Below are positions 13,601 to 26,712 of a DNA stretch of 64,000 nucleotides, in pieces; position 1 is the first letter of the stretch, and each line of letters starts with the position of its first letter. This DNA comes from Selaginella moellendorffii. Lineage: Eukaryota > Streptophyta > Lycopodiopsida > Selaginellales > Selaginellaceae. The stretch spans positions 999,183-1,063,182 of the forward strand of contig NW_003314317.1 of the NCBI RefSeq assembly GCF_000143415.4, in the 5' to 3' direction. The notes under the pieces are model-generated. The model was given only the letters and a program-made list of their open reading frames with translations. It had not been told where the DNA came from and did no database searches. Made by a program: the position numbers and the translations under genes.

Positions 13601-14742
13601 ATTCCCATTTCCATTGGGATTCCTTTGGCAAGGGGTTCTCATGAACCCACCCACATAGCCCCAAGGTATCACACCTTGGCACATTTGGTGTCTCCACACC
13701 ATCGGCTCCATGAGCCTACCTCTATGACACTTCCCTTTCGTGTCTAGGTCTTTGCCAAGACTGATACCACTCTTTCTCATGCCAACCAACCGTTAACACT
13801 GCATCATAGAGGTCACACACAACTTTGTGTCAAAGTTGTTTTCTTTTTTTTTTGGGAACACCTTTCCCACGACTTTAGCATGGCACATTTTGCCATCGAT
13901 GAGATACCCTCTATTCTCATCCTTGGATCCTATGATCCCCCCCCCCAGCCTTCGTGGGGTACAGTCCAAATGCTTCCATTAGTCCTTTCAGGACCATCCT
14001 TCGACTCTACTTGAGTCATCTAGCAGTTTTGGACTTGGTTAATCCACAGACCCGTAAGGTCCTACTTGTGAGGCACTAGCTCACTGGAATACACTTCTTG
14101 CATTCCTGTCCTACTCAAAAAGACTATTTTCACAAGTGTTACTCTGACACTTGATTTTGTTCTCTGGGGGCAACCTTTGCCCCTTAGGACTACTTGTCCA
14201 TGTGATGAGAATACCACTCATCTCTAAGTACACCCCTCAACTCCTTGGGTTGTTCCAGCATTTATTAAAGGTAGCCCCGGCTACCATTTCGAGGACTCGT
14301 GTCCTCATCCATACTTGACCTCTCACGGTCATCACTTCTGGTCTCACATTCATGAGCACCAACCTCAACTATATGAGGATAATCTTGTGACTCCTTTATT
14401 GTTTTGGAGTCTCTATCTTTGCCGTGATCCTAACTATAGTTATTTACCATAACTATATTAACCAGTTTGCTAAGTCAAACTCTCATCTGGATCACATCCT
14501 CAACTCAATGAGGAAAACCTTGCACTGTTCCCAAGATCCCAAAGTCGTTCCATTATTGGCCCCTTTTCTATCCACCACCTTGTCTACAAGTTCATACATG
14601 AACTGTAATGGAGAGCCATGTCTTCCCGACCTGCTACTCCTCAAGGATAGGCCCACTCCTCGGACCTTCCGATGCCAACACCAGTGGTGATATACTTGAG
14701 CACCAATAAAAGTCGGACTAAGGAACAGCTCCGATACCAAAT
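10644..14742 (-). mobile_element. Internal domain of the inner element, hairpin-rich and non-coding
   Basis: 4.1 kb without a meaningful reading frame. Hairpins follow one another almost without spacing: GTAACAC/GTGTTAC (10703-10722), TTGGC/GCCAA (10734-10748), TCAATG/CATTGA (10755-10772), AAGGC/GCCTT (10772-10788), AACACCA/TGGTGTT (13282-13300). Two adjacent GGTTCGAGTCC-like stretches on the minus strand (about 12150-12200) resemble pol III B boxes, but no tRNA fold surrounds them. Confidence 0.85.
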
Positions 14743-16370
14743 TGTAAGCGACTAAATTTTCCATTCTACTTTAGTCACTTAACCACACCTCTGACCACTT
14801 GGAGGAGTCTCATTCACAACCTCCATAAGTCCAATCCAGGACTTGGGACTTGCTAGCCCCGAGAATGGCATCCATGCCACTCAACATTTGCACTTGGTCC
14901 AAGTGCTCCACGTGTCCGATCCCATGACCGACACTCAAAGGTACCACCGACATAGCAGCCCGTTACGCTAAGGCCATGCCCAATCACCTTTGCCACACTG
15001 GTAGTCCACTACCACTTGCATCACAGTCTTGGCTCTCCAAGACTAGGCAAACCATCCGTGAGTGGTCATCTCAGATCCACTCCTTAGCATCCTTAGGATG
15101 CCCACCGACAAGGGGAATAGCCTTCCCCAATATCCCTCTGTCAGTCCCCACTAAGTCCTTTTCTGCCCCTGGCCGTGTTTGCTAACACTGCCACTGGATC
15201 GAGACCCACAGGCCCGACCACTAAGTCCCACAGTCCTCTGGGACTTCCTCACCCCACGACTGTGTCCTTGGTCACTACCCCAGAGGACTGCGCCTCTTAC
15301 TCTCCACAGTCTAGGCCTTTGGGACAACATTTCGGAACACCGTGGCCTTACGCAAGCCACCTAGGTACTCTCCTCGCCTTTCGTCTTTAGGTGCTCTAGC
15401 CATGGGCTTAGAGCGAGGTTCCGTTGAGCCACGACAGGTATCCAAGTAGGTAGTGCCACCCACACTTGGACTGGGAGCATCGGCCAGTCGATCTCCCGGG
15501 GGAACTAGAGCCGGCTCTTGAACACTTCACCAAGCTACCCCACTTGTCAGTTTGTGTTCACTCTAGTCTTGGACTTCCCAGTGGGCAGCTCCTCACCCAA
15601 CACTGGGTCCGGCCTTCCTGGGCCAAACTGGCCTTTCCTGGCCAAACTGGCTCCACTGCAGTCCTCCCCCTACTATACTTTTGGAGCTCACCAAACCCCC
15701 CAGGGTCTGGGAGACGAACGCTTTGGGCTTTCACCCTCTCAGGCTCCGGACTCGGACTCGGACTCGGACTCGGACTCGGACTCGGACTCGGACTCGGGCT
15801 CGGGCTCGGTCTCGGCCTCGGCCTCGGTCTCGGTCTCGATCTCGGTCTCGGTCCCGGTCTCGGTCTCGGTCTCGACTTCGGACTCCATCTCGGACTCCAT
15901 CTCGGACTCCATCTCGGGTCCATCTCGGACTCCACCTCGGACTCCATCTCGGGTCCCTCTCGGGTCCACCTCGGACTCCATCTCGGACTCCATCTCGGGT
16001 CCATCTCGGACTCCATCTCGGACTCCATTTCGGGTCCATCTCAGGTCCACCTCGGACTCCACTTCGGACTCCTTCTCGGACTCCATCTCGGGTCCATCTC
16101 GGACTCCACTTCGGACTCCAACTCGGGTCCATCTCGGACACTCCCACGTGTCATGTGTTGGCCCTTTTGGGTCCCTTTTTGGAGCCTCACCTTTTGCTCG
16201 CTTCGTGCTCGTTCCTCGAGCACTTCGTTGGGAGTTCCACTCCCGCTCTTGACTTTTCAAGTCGGAGCTTTTGGTCCAAACGTGTTACGCTCGTTTGGCT
16301 CTCGCTTCGGCCACTACCATGGGGCGCCCTTCCGGCTCCACTTTGGGGCCTAGGGATTTTGTGTCTCACA
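14743..16370 (-). repeat. 5' LTR of the inner element
   Basis: 1628 bp with 8 GGACTC hexamers where the partner has 11, one 24-bp degenerate block fewer and two 12-bp units fewer (18+24+24 = 66 bp). Outside the arrays I saw only scattered single-base differences from 8950-10643. Confidence 0.9.
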
Positions 16371-16820
16371 TACTTTTGGAACCCCCGGCAGCCCCCCCCC
16401 CCCCCCCTGGGAGACGCACGCTTTGGGCTTTCACCCCTTGACCCGTATTAGTATTTGGACTTAGTCTTTGGCTCGATCTCGGACTCGATTTCGGATCCGA
16501 CTTCGGATTCGGTCTCGGACTCAATCTCGGACTCGATCTCGAACCCGATCTCGGACACGATCTCGGACCCGACCTCGGACTCGACCTCGGACTCGGTCTC
16601 GGACCCGATTTCGGATCTCGAACTCTGTCTCAAACTCGGTCTCGAACTCGGTCCCCGAGTCGGCCTTGGACTTGATTCCGGACTCTATCTCGAACTCAGT
16701 CTCCGAGTCGGTCTTGGACTCGATCTTCGACTTGGTCCCATCCGATAAACTCTTTGTCATTTTGGTCATGCTTTCGGGGTTCCTTTAGCCTACGACACCT
16801 CGGCAAGTTGGTTCCTTACA
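16371..16820 (-). repeat. Chimeric LTR segment with a third GACTCG-type array
   Basis: Begins as a diverged large-LTR fragment containing a poly-C run (about 16391-16407) and a degenerate hexamer array rich in CTCGGACTCGAT and CTCGGACCCGA units (16470-16740). It ends with the TRIM LTR terminus at 16808-16820. It appears to be foreign sequence inside the second TRIM LTR. Confidence 0.6.
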
Positions 16821-17266
16821 CTTGTGTCCTCTTCCGTATTTGACCTCCCACAGTCATCAATTCTGGTCTCAAATTTATGAGCACCAGCCTCAACTATATA
16901 AGGATAATCTTGTGACTCCTTTATTGTTTTGGAGTCTGCATCTTTCCCGTGATCCCAACTATAGTTGTTTACCACAACTACATTAGCCCATTTACTGCGT
17001 CAAATGCTCATCTAGATCACGTCCTCAACTCTCTGAGGAAACCTTTTTATTGTTCCCAAGATCCCAAAGTCGTTCTCTTACTGGCCTTTTTCCATCCACC
17101 ACATTGCGCACAAGTTCACGCATGAACTTGAGTGGAGAGCCATGTCCTCTCGACATGCTACTCCTCGAGGATAGGTCCACACCTAGGACCTTCTAATTCC
17201 AATACAAGTGGTGATATACTTGGCCACCAATAAGAGTCGGACTAAGGAATAGCTCCGATACTAAGT
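16821..17266 (-). mobile_element. Internal domain of the outer element, right part with primer site
   Basis: Aligns with 14301-14742 of the inner element and continues the outer element from 8455. It ends in the reverse complement of a tRNA-iMet-type primer site (about 17250-17266) directly against the 5' LTR. Confidence 0.8.
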
Positions 17267-18333
17267 TGTAAGCGACTAATTTTTCCATTCTACTTTAATC
17301 ACTTAACCGCACCTCCGACCACTTGGAGGAGTCTCATTCACAACCTCCATAAGTCCCATTCAGAACTTGGGGCTTGCTAGCCCCGAGAATGGCATCCACG
17401 CCACTCAACCTTTGCACTTGGTCCAAGTGCTCCATGTGTCTGATCCCATGACCAACACCCCAAGGTACCACCGACATACCAGCCCGTTACGCTAGGCCAT
17501 GCCCATTCACTTTGGTCACATCGGTGGTCCAACACCACCTGCATTACAATCCCGTCTCTCAAAGACTAGGTCATCCATCCATGAGTGGCTATCCCAGATC
17601 CACTCCATAGCATCCTCAGGATGCCTGCAGACATGGGGAATAGCCTTCCCCAATGTCTCCTTTCCGGTCCCCACCAAGTCCCTTCCTGCCCATGGCCGTC
17701 TTCACCAACACTGCCACTGAATCAAGGCCCACAAGCCCGACCACCAAGTCCAACTGTCCTATGGGACTTCCTCACTGTGTGACTGTGTCCTTTGTCACCA
17801 CACCAGAGGGCTACTCCTCTTCCTTTCCACAGTCTGGGACCTTGGGGCAACATTTCGAAACACCGTGGCCCTACGCGAGCCTCATGGGTACTCTCCTTGC
17901 CTTCTGCCTTTGGGTGCTCTAGCCATGGGCTTAGAGCGAGGTTCCGTTGAGCCACACTAAGTATCCAAGTAAGTAGTGCCACCCACTCTTGGACTTGGAG
18001 CATCGGCCAGTTGATCTCCCGGGGGAACTAGAGCCGGCTCTTGAACACTTCACCAAGCTACCCCGCTTGTCGGTCCGTGTTCACTCTAGTCTTGGACTTC
18101 CCAGTGGGCAGCTCATCACCCAACACTGGGTATAACCTTCCTGGGCCAAACTGGCCTTTCCTGGCCAAACTAGCTCCACTGCAGTCCTCCCCCTTACTAT
18201 ACTTTTGGAGCTCACCAAACCCCCCAGGGTCTGGGAGACGAACGCTTTGGGCTTTCACCCTCTCAGACTCGGACTCAGACTCGGACTCAGACTCGGACTC
18301 GGACTCGGACTCGGACTCGGACTCGGACTCGGA

Positions 18334-18368
<35 letters not shown>

Positions 18369-18911
18369 TCTCAGCCTCGGCCTCGGTCTCGGTCTCGGTC
18401 CTGATCTCGGTCTCGGTCTCGGTCCCGGCCTCGGTCTTGACTTCGGACTCCATCTCAGGTCCATCTCGAACTCCATCTCGGACTCCATCTCAGACTCCAT
18501 CTCGGGTCCATCTCGGACTCCATCTCAGGTCTATCTTAGACTCCATCTCGGGTCCATCTCGGACTCCATCTCGGCTCCATCTCGGATCCATCTCGGGTCC
18601 ACTTCGGACTCCACCTCGGACTCCATCTTGGGGTCCTTCTCGGACTCCACTTTGGACTCCAACTCGGGTCCATCTCGGACGCTTCCACGTGTCATGTGTT
18701 GGTCCTTTTGGGTCCCTTTTTAGAGCCTCGCTTATTGCTCACTTTGTGCTTGTTCCTCGAGCACTTTGTTGGGAGTTCCACTCCCGCTTTTGACTTTTCA
18801 AGTCGGAACTTTTGATTCAAACGTGTTACGCTCGTTTGGCTCTCGCTTCGGCCACTACCATGTGGCGCCCTTTCGGCTCCACTTTGGGGCCTAGGGATTT
18901 TGTGTCTCACA
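17267..18911 (-). repeat. 5' LTR of the outer element
   Basis: 1645 bp and the partner of 3215-4895. It has the same array order (hexamers about 18265-18440, then 12/15-mers to about 18680) and the same termini. AACAC follows immediately. Confidence 0.85.
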
Positions 18912-18916
18912 AACAC

Positions 18917-19545
18917 ATTTGGACTAAAAGTTTCAACTCGGAAAATCAATAACAAGAGTGGAACTCTTAAAGAAGTGCTCAAGGAATGAGTATAAAGAAT
19001 TGATAAATGAGTCTTTAGAAAAGGGACATAAAAAGGACCAACACTTTGTAAGTGTTATGATATGTGAAAGTGTCAAGACTGAGTCTAAGTTCGAAACCGA
19101 GTCCGAGATGGAGCTTGAGGCTGAGTTTGAAATAGAGCCCAAGACAAAGTCCAGGATGAAGGCCGAGACATCTTAGATGGTCAAATCTGAGATGGAGCCC
19201 GAGGTTGAGTTTGAGATGGAGGCCAAGACTAGGTCCAAAATAAAGTCTGAAAATGAGACTGAGACTAAGATTAAGACCAAAATTGAGTCCATGATAATAT
19301 AACCACTAAGGAGTCCAAGATTAAAGTGAACATAAATAGACAAGTGGGGTAACAATGTTCAAGAGCCAGCTCTAGCTCCCTTGGGAAATCGAATGGTTAA
19401 TACTCCCAATCCAAATATAGGTGGCATTACCTACTTGGATACTTAGTGTGGTTTATCGAAACCTCACTTTAGCCATATGGTTAAGGAGCTCGCATTAGGT
19501 TGTGATGTTTCAAAATGTTATCCCAAAGTCCTGAACCGTGGAAAA
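18917..19545 (+). mobile_element. Decayed LTR fragment of the same family, inverted
   Basis: Read on the plus strand this follows the minus-strand LTR sense from the GGACCAAAAG block through the array region to the ATGTTGTCCCAAAG block. Most G and C of the intact copies have become A and T, so the array reads GAGTCTAAG instead of GAGTCCGAG. It is an old copy eroded mainly by transitions. Confidence 0.7.
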
Positions 19546-19551
19546 GATGTA

Positions 19552-19842
19552 GCACACTTTATTTCTCTCCTCTTAAGCCAATTAGAAAAGGGGCAATTGC
19601 TTGATGAAAGAGCCCTTAGTGGCTATTTTATCCCCATTTATCCTTTAATATACAATTTTGAATTAGACTTTCCAAAATGTCACCTAACCCAATATTATTC
19701 AAACCCAAGGATAATTAACCCTAAATATCATAAGACCTTTAACCGAATAGAAAAAGGGGTGCACTTTTATTCATGGGTTCTTTCCTTTTATATTTGAACT
19801 CAATGGACTATTTCTTAAGTTATTTTATTTAGTATTTTACAA
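19552..19842 (-). mobile_element. Relics: retroelement piece followed by a decayed TRIM LTR
   Basis: 19552-19640 resembles 1268-1375 and the inverse of 44930-45010. 19649-19842 aligns over its length with the 194-bp TRIM LTR at 8456-8649, with CCCGGGAGG changed to a TCCAAAATG-type sequence and nearly all differences being C to T or G to A. No coding content. Confidence 0.65.
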
Positions 19843-21870
19843 AATGAATTTTGATGGAGCATTCAAGTTGAAAAAAAAAAGTAATTGACATTAAAATACA
19901 CAATAAAGAAGCTACTATAAAGACCCACACTTGTAACTAAATTAAATAAGTTGATTCAAGGATTGAAGGAAGTAAAAAAATTAAGAACTAAAGATATGAT
20001 TGTTATAAAGATTTTAAATTAATTATGAATGAGAGTTAGAAGTTCAAGAATCAAGGCTTAACACTTATATCAAAAGATGCCTATGAATTGAAACAAGAGT
20101 TTCATTCATTTAAGATAAAAAAACATTGCAAAGAGGCATAATTTTGAAGTGGATTCACTGCCTCAAGTTGGTAGTAGAAAGTTATAGTATATTCATAAAA
20201 GTTGATAAAAATTTTCTTAAAGTAGAGAAGAGGGTGGAGCCCTGCATCTCAAAGTTATGATAGTAATAGATATTTTAAACCTTTTTAAAAGAGTTTGTCT
20301 CTCAAGTGGAAATGAAACATAAGTGATATAGCTAAAGTTATTTCTAGTATTTATGAAGGATGCAACAAGATATACAAGCAAATTAGAAACACAATTTATT
20401 TTATTTTGATGAGGATAGAATATGAAAGGCCAAAGATTTAATGAAGTAATTAGATTAACTAAAACAATATAAACTAATATTTTGAAATCATATGGCAAAC
20501 TTGGAGAAGAATTACAAAGTCTAATAGCCCCAATCTTGAAATAATCAATACATCAGGAATGTGCAATTTTAATAGAGATTGAAATGATAAGTTGATAGTG
20601 TTTTTTCAAAGCTAAATGATGACACTAGATCAAAAACCTCTTCTACATATATTGTGGCAATGTAAACATTTCTAAAATCAATGTCGTTATCTTTTCCTTT
20701 AAACATATATGGCAGATGCAACATTTGTGGTTCTGGAAAACAAGAACATTTAATCTAATTAAAATTTATCTAATTAGATAAGTCAATTCTTATTTTTCAT
20801 TTTGGCTTCATTCTTTTTTTAAAGACCTTTAAACCTTTTCATATCACTACTTATTTTCAATCCATTAAGTCCAACTTGTTTTACAAGTTTTAAACGATAG
20901 TAGTGTCAATACAAATTTTTTTTACTAAAAGTTTACCCTTTTTCAGGGCTTTTCCTTTAACCAGCATAATGTTTAACTTGTGCTAAATGGTGAATAGTCG
21001 ACAAATCTCTTATGATCTCTTCACATATGAAACTAAATTGGTGAATATGACAACATTTAGGATTTATTGTAACATCTCCTTCAATATTGTCTCCATCCCA
21101 AAAAACTTCATCATTCTTAGTCTTCTTTGTTTAAATTGGTGAACCTAATAGTGGATTGGAAATGACATGATGTTAATTAAATAGTTTTCCTCTTTTCCAA
21201 ATCTTTTTTTTATGCTTCTATACAAATTTCTCATATTTCTTTGCATGAGTTATGATATGTTAGTTAAAATCCTGGTTCTATCTTTACAATTACTATTTAT
21301 CTAATATCAACTTCATCTTTTGGGATCAAATCCACTCTTCTCTCAAAATATGTTAATTTTGAGTATATTTTTGGCAAAAGGAATGATATTTGGCCATTAC
21401 ATCAACTTTAATTGTTTTATTGATTTTGTAGAAGGAAAATCACCACTATTTGGTCCTATTTATAATCTTTCATAAGTGGAATTCAAAATGTTATATAGAT
21501 ATATCAAGGAGAATCCTTTTAAAGGTTTTATTAGCATTCTTAAATTTTAGCTAATACATATTTCTTCTTTATGTCTAAAAGAAATAGGTCTTTTCATTTA
21601 ATGGGGGACTACTGTAACCTAAACAACCAATTGATATCCACTAATCCTTGAGATGTTAAAATGGTCTTCACTATAATTGATTTATTTGATGTTTATAGCT
21701 TTATTGATATTTGGGAAGGTGATAAGTAAAAAACAACCTTTCACACTCATTATAGCCACTTTGAGTATATGGTGATGCCTTTTGATCTGACTAAGTTCTA
21801 ACATATGACAGATGCTATATTCAAAGTCTATATATATGTTCTTTATATATGTATATACATATGTGTATAG

Positions 21871-21888
21871 ATACACACACACACACAC

Positions 21889-21927
<39 letters not shown>
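21871..21927. repeat. Compound microsatellite (AC)n(AT)n
   Basis: About 8 AC units (21873-21889) followed by about 18 AT units (21891-21927). Length is likely to vary between individuals. Confidence 0.9.
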
Positions 21928-21929
<2 letters not shown>

Positions 21930-23040
21930 TTTTACTATACTAATACTATTTACTATTCTACTACACTTTACTATTCTACCTCCACATTTTCTTTATAGCC
22001 TAAAATTAAAGTAAAAAATAAGTTAAATCAAATCATGAAAAAGTATCCCAAGACCCTCAACCAATTGAAAAGGGAGTGTCCTTTCCTTATATATGTAAAC
22101 CTTACTGGATTTTTTTTTTAAATCATTCTCTTTGGTTGATCAAATTATAAATTGGAGGTAAAAGGTATAAAAGTGGAATTTTTATTTTCCAATAGGTTAA
22201 GTAGTAGAGAATATAGTGCAAAAGTTAACACACTTAAGCCAACAAAGAGCATAGGGAATCAAAGATAATAGTGGGAAGGTTGCTTAAAGAATATTCTTTA
22301 TAACATGGTGGTAAAAAACCTTTTTTTAAGTTATGTAGACAAGATAGAGGTTGAGGAGGTGGAAGATAGTGATTTGTCATCAGGCAAAAAATTTCTTAGA
22401 CAAGTGTGATGGTTTTAAGAATTAAATAGGTTTTTTAAGCATAAGTAATAGGAGAAGTTTTACAAGAAAAAATCTAAAGTAAAGGTTTTAGAAGGGAAAG
22501 ATACAAAGAAGTCAAGGTTATATGCCCTTAAGAATCTTTTGGGTTGTAAAATTCTATGTGGGCTAGAACAATATATTTGCACTGTGGAAAGAGTGGAAAC
22601 AATCAAAGTATAGTTTGATCAGATTCTAGAAATCTTTTAAATAGGTCTAGAAGCATTATTAATGAAGCATGAAAGTGGTAAAACTAGTCGGAGATTAGAG
22701 TCTTGATACTTCAAATCAAAAATTTTGTAAACTTGGTATCACTTAGAGGATCCATAAGGATCACCAAGCATGGGAAGAACATGGAAGAAGCATGCAAAAC
22801 AAACATGAGTAGGAGATGGTATGTATCATTGTAGCCTAAGAATCTTGGAGTTGAGGATGAGAAGTTGAGGATGGAGTCATGAGAGGCCTCCTTGTGTAGT
22901 TGGTTAGGATGGGATTGGCTCTAAGAAGTTGGGCTTGCTCTAGATGAAAGATCTATCATTTGGATTAAAAGTTCAGCTTTTACATACTTGCATTCCAAGG
23001 TTTTGCTTCACCCTTTGGACAATGAAAACCTTTGTTCTTA

Positions 23041-23140
23041 GGAATAAATTTGCATTTTTGTTAGAAAGAAGAATGTTCTTCGAGAGGAAAAAGAAGACAA
23101 TGTTCTTTGAGAGGAAAAAAAAGAAAGTGTTTTTTAAAAG
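23041..23140. repeat. Short purine-rich tandem repeat
   Basis: Three imperfect units of roughly 35 bp containing TGTTCTT(C/T)GAGAGGAAAA. They give a lysine-rich repetitive reading frame that I do not regard as a gene. Confidence 0.55.
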
Positions 23141-23560
23141 GAATCTTTATGTAATTTGTGAATTGTTATGGACATACAGTGTTTCCAAGTTTATAGTAGC
23201 AATCTAAGTGTGCTGAAAGAAGTTTTAGAGTGTCTACAAAGAATTCTAAGCTTGTCCCGTCTTTCAATGTTCTTAAGCATGTTGGAAGTCCTGAGAGGGA
23301 CTCTAGTGAGTTGGAGTAGCCTACAAGAAAGAACTCATCACCTTCTTGGACAAGCTAAGCTGGAGAATCTTAATGTGCATTGCGAATGGCTATAGAGTAA
23401 CAATGTTCTCAAACACATTTGAGAATAGAGCATTGCATGAGAGAGAGAGAGAGTGAGTTAGAAGCCATTTTTGTCACAATTAAGGAGTTAGGAGTAGGAA
23501 AGATTCATTGAAAAATCCATGTGTAACATTATGATGCTGCAAGCTAGTGGGCAGCAATTC

Positions 23561-23748
23561 TACTATATAAAGGCCTCTAGAGTTGCAATTGGTGAGCCAA
23601 ACTAGTTCAAAAACAGCCAAGACAAGAGGAAAAAGAAAAGGATTAACTCTATGCTATATGGATTAAAACTGACTTAAACTGTCACACCCACAAGCTAGGT
23701 TCTAAAGTTAAGCTCAAGATCTTTTAAAGTCAAGTCAAGTCAAGTCAA
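23561..23748 (+). promoter_or_regulatory. Promoter of the receptor-kinase gene: TATA box and four W-box cores
   Basis: TATATAAAG at 23564-23572 is a good TATA box about 250 bp before the start codon. At 23729-23748 GTCAA occurs four times at 5-bp spacing, which on the minus strand is four TTGACT elements, the core bound by WRKY factors. The same region is partly kept upstream of the truncated copy at 28054. WRKY control would suit a defence receptor, but this is inferred from motif only. Confidence 0.5.
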
Positions 23749-23822
23749 ACATACATTTTCAAAGTCACGAGTTTTCGCCCTTTACAACCCATTCTAACTT
23801 GTCCAGATCTTTTAGCGCAGCA

Positions 23823-25853
<2,031 letters not shown>

Positions 25854-25921
25854 ACAACACATGTATTTATAATAAAATTAGTATATATACAAAATAACTT
25901 CCAGCTTTTATATGAACTTTG

Positions 25922-26036
25922 TTTCAAATGTTGCTCTGTGATTGGAAGCAGCTCTCAGTACTGCAAGGAAAATCGGAAAGAAATTGAAGAGATCAATTCC
26001 ACTTGCGCTGTTTGTGCACCGGCACCATTGTGATCC
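25922..26036 (+). pseudogene. 3' piece of a small cysteine-rich peptide gene (copy 1)
   Basis: Reads KCCSVIGSSSQYCKE, then a 15-residue charged insert, then CAVCAPAPL and a stop. The same coding block recurs at 26848-26924. No signal peptide or start is attached here, so it is a fragment. The family is not one I recognise. Confidence 0.5.
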
Positions 26037-26079
26037 ATTTTGAGAAGCACGCATTTCCCAGAGCTTTTCTTGCAAGAGA

Positions 26080-26530
26080 TGGCAATGATGGGACGAGCAA
26101 ACGCGCTGGAAGGAAAGCTCGACCCCCAGCTGTCCCTGTCCCCTCTTCTCATTTTTCTCCTTTCTTTTTACTCTGCTTTCCTGTGAAACCAGAACAAAAC
26201 CTTTTCAGTATCACCTTGAGGAGCATAGCCAGAAATAAGAGCAGTCGAGCTTACCACATCCTTGCGAGAAGATCAAACACTCACTGTGCCTCGCTTGCAC
26301 TGCCGTATTTTTCATAAGTGTCCACCAGGCTATGCAAATCTCTCCGTGGAAAAACTTTCTCAAGTTGGAAACCTCGCACAAGCCTTTAAAACGGAGTTGA
26401 AGCTCGATGCCATTTCGAGTGAGATCGGTGTCATGGATAACAGTGTTGGACAGGAAGTGGAAGAACGTGGAGGTGGCTTCTCTAGACAAGATGGATAAGG
26501 CGCGAACATTCTCTGTGAAACCCCTAAGAA
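26080..26530. pseudogene. Scrambled PPR gene fragments with an inverted middle
   Basis: 26083-26120 (plus) matches 47682-47715 of the PPR gene downstream. 26165-26400 is the reverse complement of about 47270-47520. 26405-26510 (plus) matches 47733-47815. So three pieces of one PPR 3' region, or of a close paralogue, lie side by side with the middle one inverted. No reading frame survives. Confidence 0.7.
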
Positions 26531-26712
26531 AGAACCTCACGGAAATTTCTGGTTGCATTATTTTCTTTGACTTTGTAGTTGCAAGTTTGTCAATGCTTTG
26601 CATGTGAGTGCCGGCAGTATATATATTTTGTGTTTGACTTTGCCTCTTCCACTTGATTTGTTGCAGTGTACTTAAGAGGAGCAGCTCGTGCTTGTACAGA
26701 ATCTGACTAGGT

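Larger units (their letters stand above)
8950..16370 (-). mobile_element. Inner, young non-autonomous LTR retrotransposon
   Basis: Complete 7.4-kb element: 3' LTR 8950-10643, internal 10644-14742, 5' LTR 14743-16370, target duplication TACTT at 8945-8949 and 16371-16375. A tRNA-iMet-type primer site (TTTGGTATCGGAGC, minus strand) abuts the 5' LTR, and a purine-rich tract on the minus strand abuts the 3' LTR. The LTRs look nearly identical apart from array copy number, so the insertion is recent, yet no pol or gag frame exists. It is therefore non-autonomous by structure rather than by decay. Confidence 0.9.
8456..16820 (-). mobile_element. TRIM-like miniature LTR element, itself split by the inner element
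   Basis: The left LTR at 8456-8649 (194 bp) starts TGTAAGC and ends GCTTACA. A 206-bp non-coding internal segment (8650-8855) follows, with a TTTGGTATCAGAGG primer site (minus strand) directly against the second LTR at 8856. That second LTR matches the first only to about 8938, then switches to sequence resembling the large LTR family, and its end at 16808-16820 (GGTTCCTTACA) matches the end of the first LTR. CTTGT at 8451-8455 and 16821-16825 is the target duplication. The size and lack of genes fit a TRIM. Confidence 0.75.
3215..18911 (-). mobile_element. Outer non-autonomous LTR retrotransposon (LARD-like), interrupted by a nested insertion
   Basis: LTRs at 3215-4895 and 17267-18911 share ends (TGTGAG...TTACA on the minus strand) and are flanked by the same 5-bp duplication, AACAC, at 3210-3214 and 18912-18916. 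Internal DNA at 4896-8455 and 16821-17266 joins seamlessly once the insertion between is removed, and aligns with the internal DNA of the inner element. A tRNA-iMet-type primer site (TATCGGAGC on the minus strand) abuts the right LTR, so the element reads on the minus strand. No gag, protease, RT or integrase frame is visible, which fits a large retrotransposon derivative mobilised in trans. Confidence 0.85.
19843..23560. other. AT-rich decayed repeat DNA, no gene
   Basis: No supportable gene. A further TRIM LTR remnant lies at about 22045-22150. A primer-site-like TTGGTATCAC at about 22735 suggests more LTR debris. A GA-dinucleotide run lies near 23440-23455. All short open frames end quickly and show no recognisable family. 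Confidence 0.65.
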
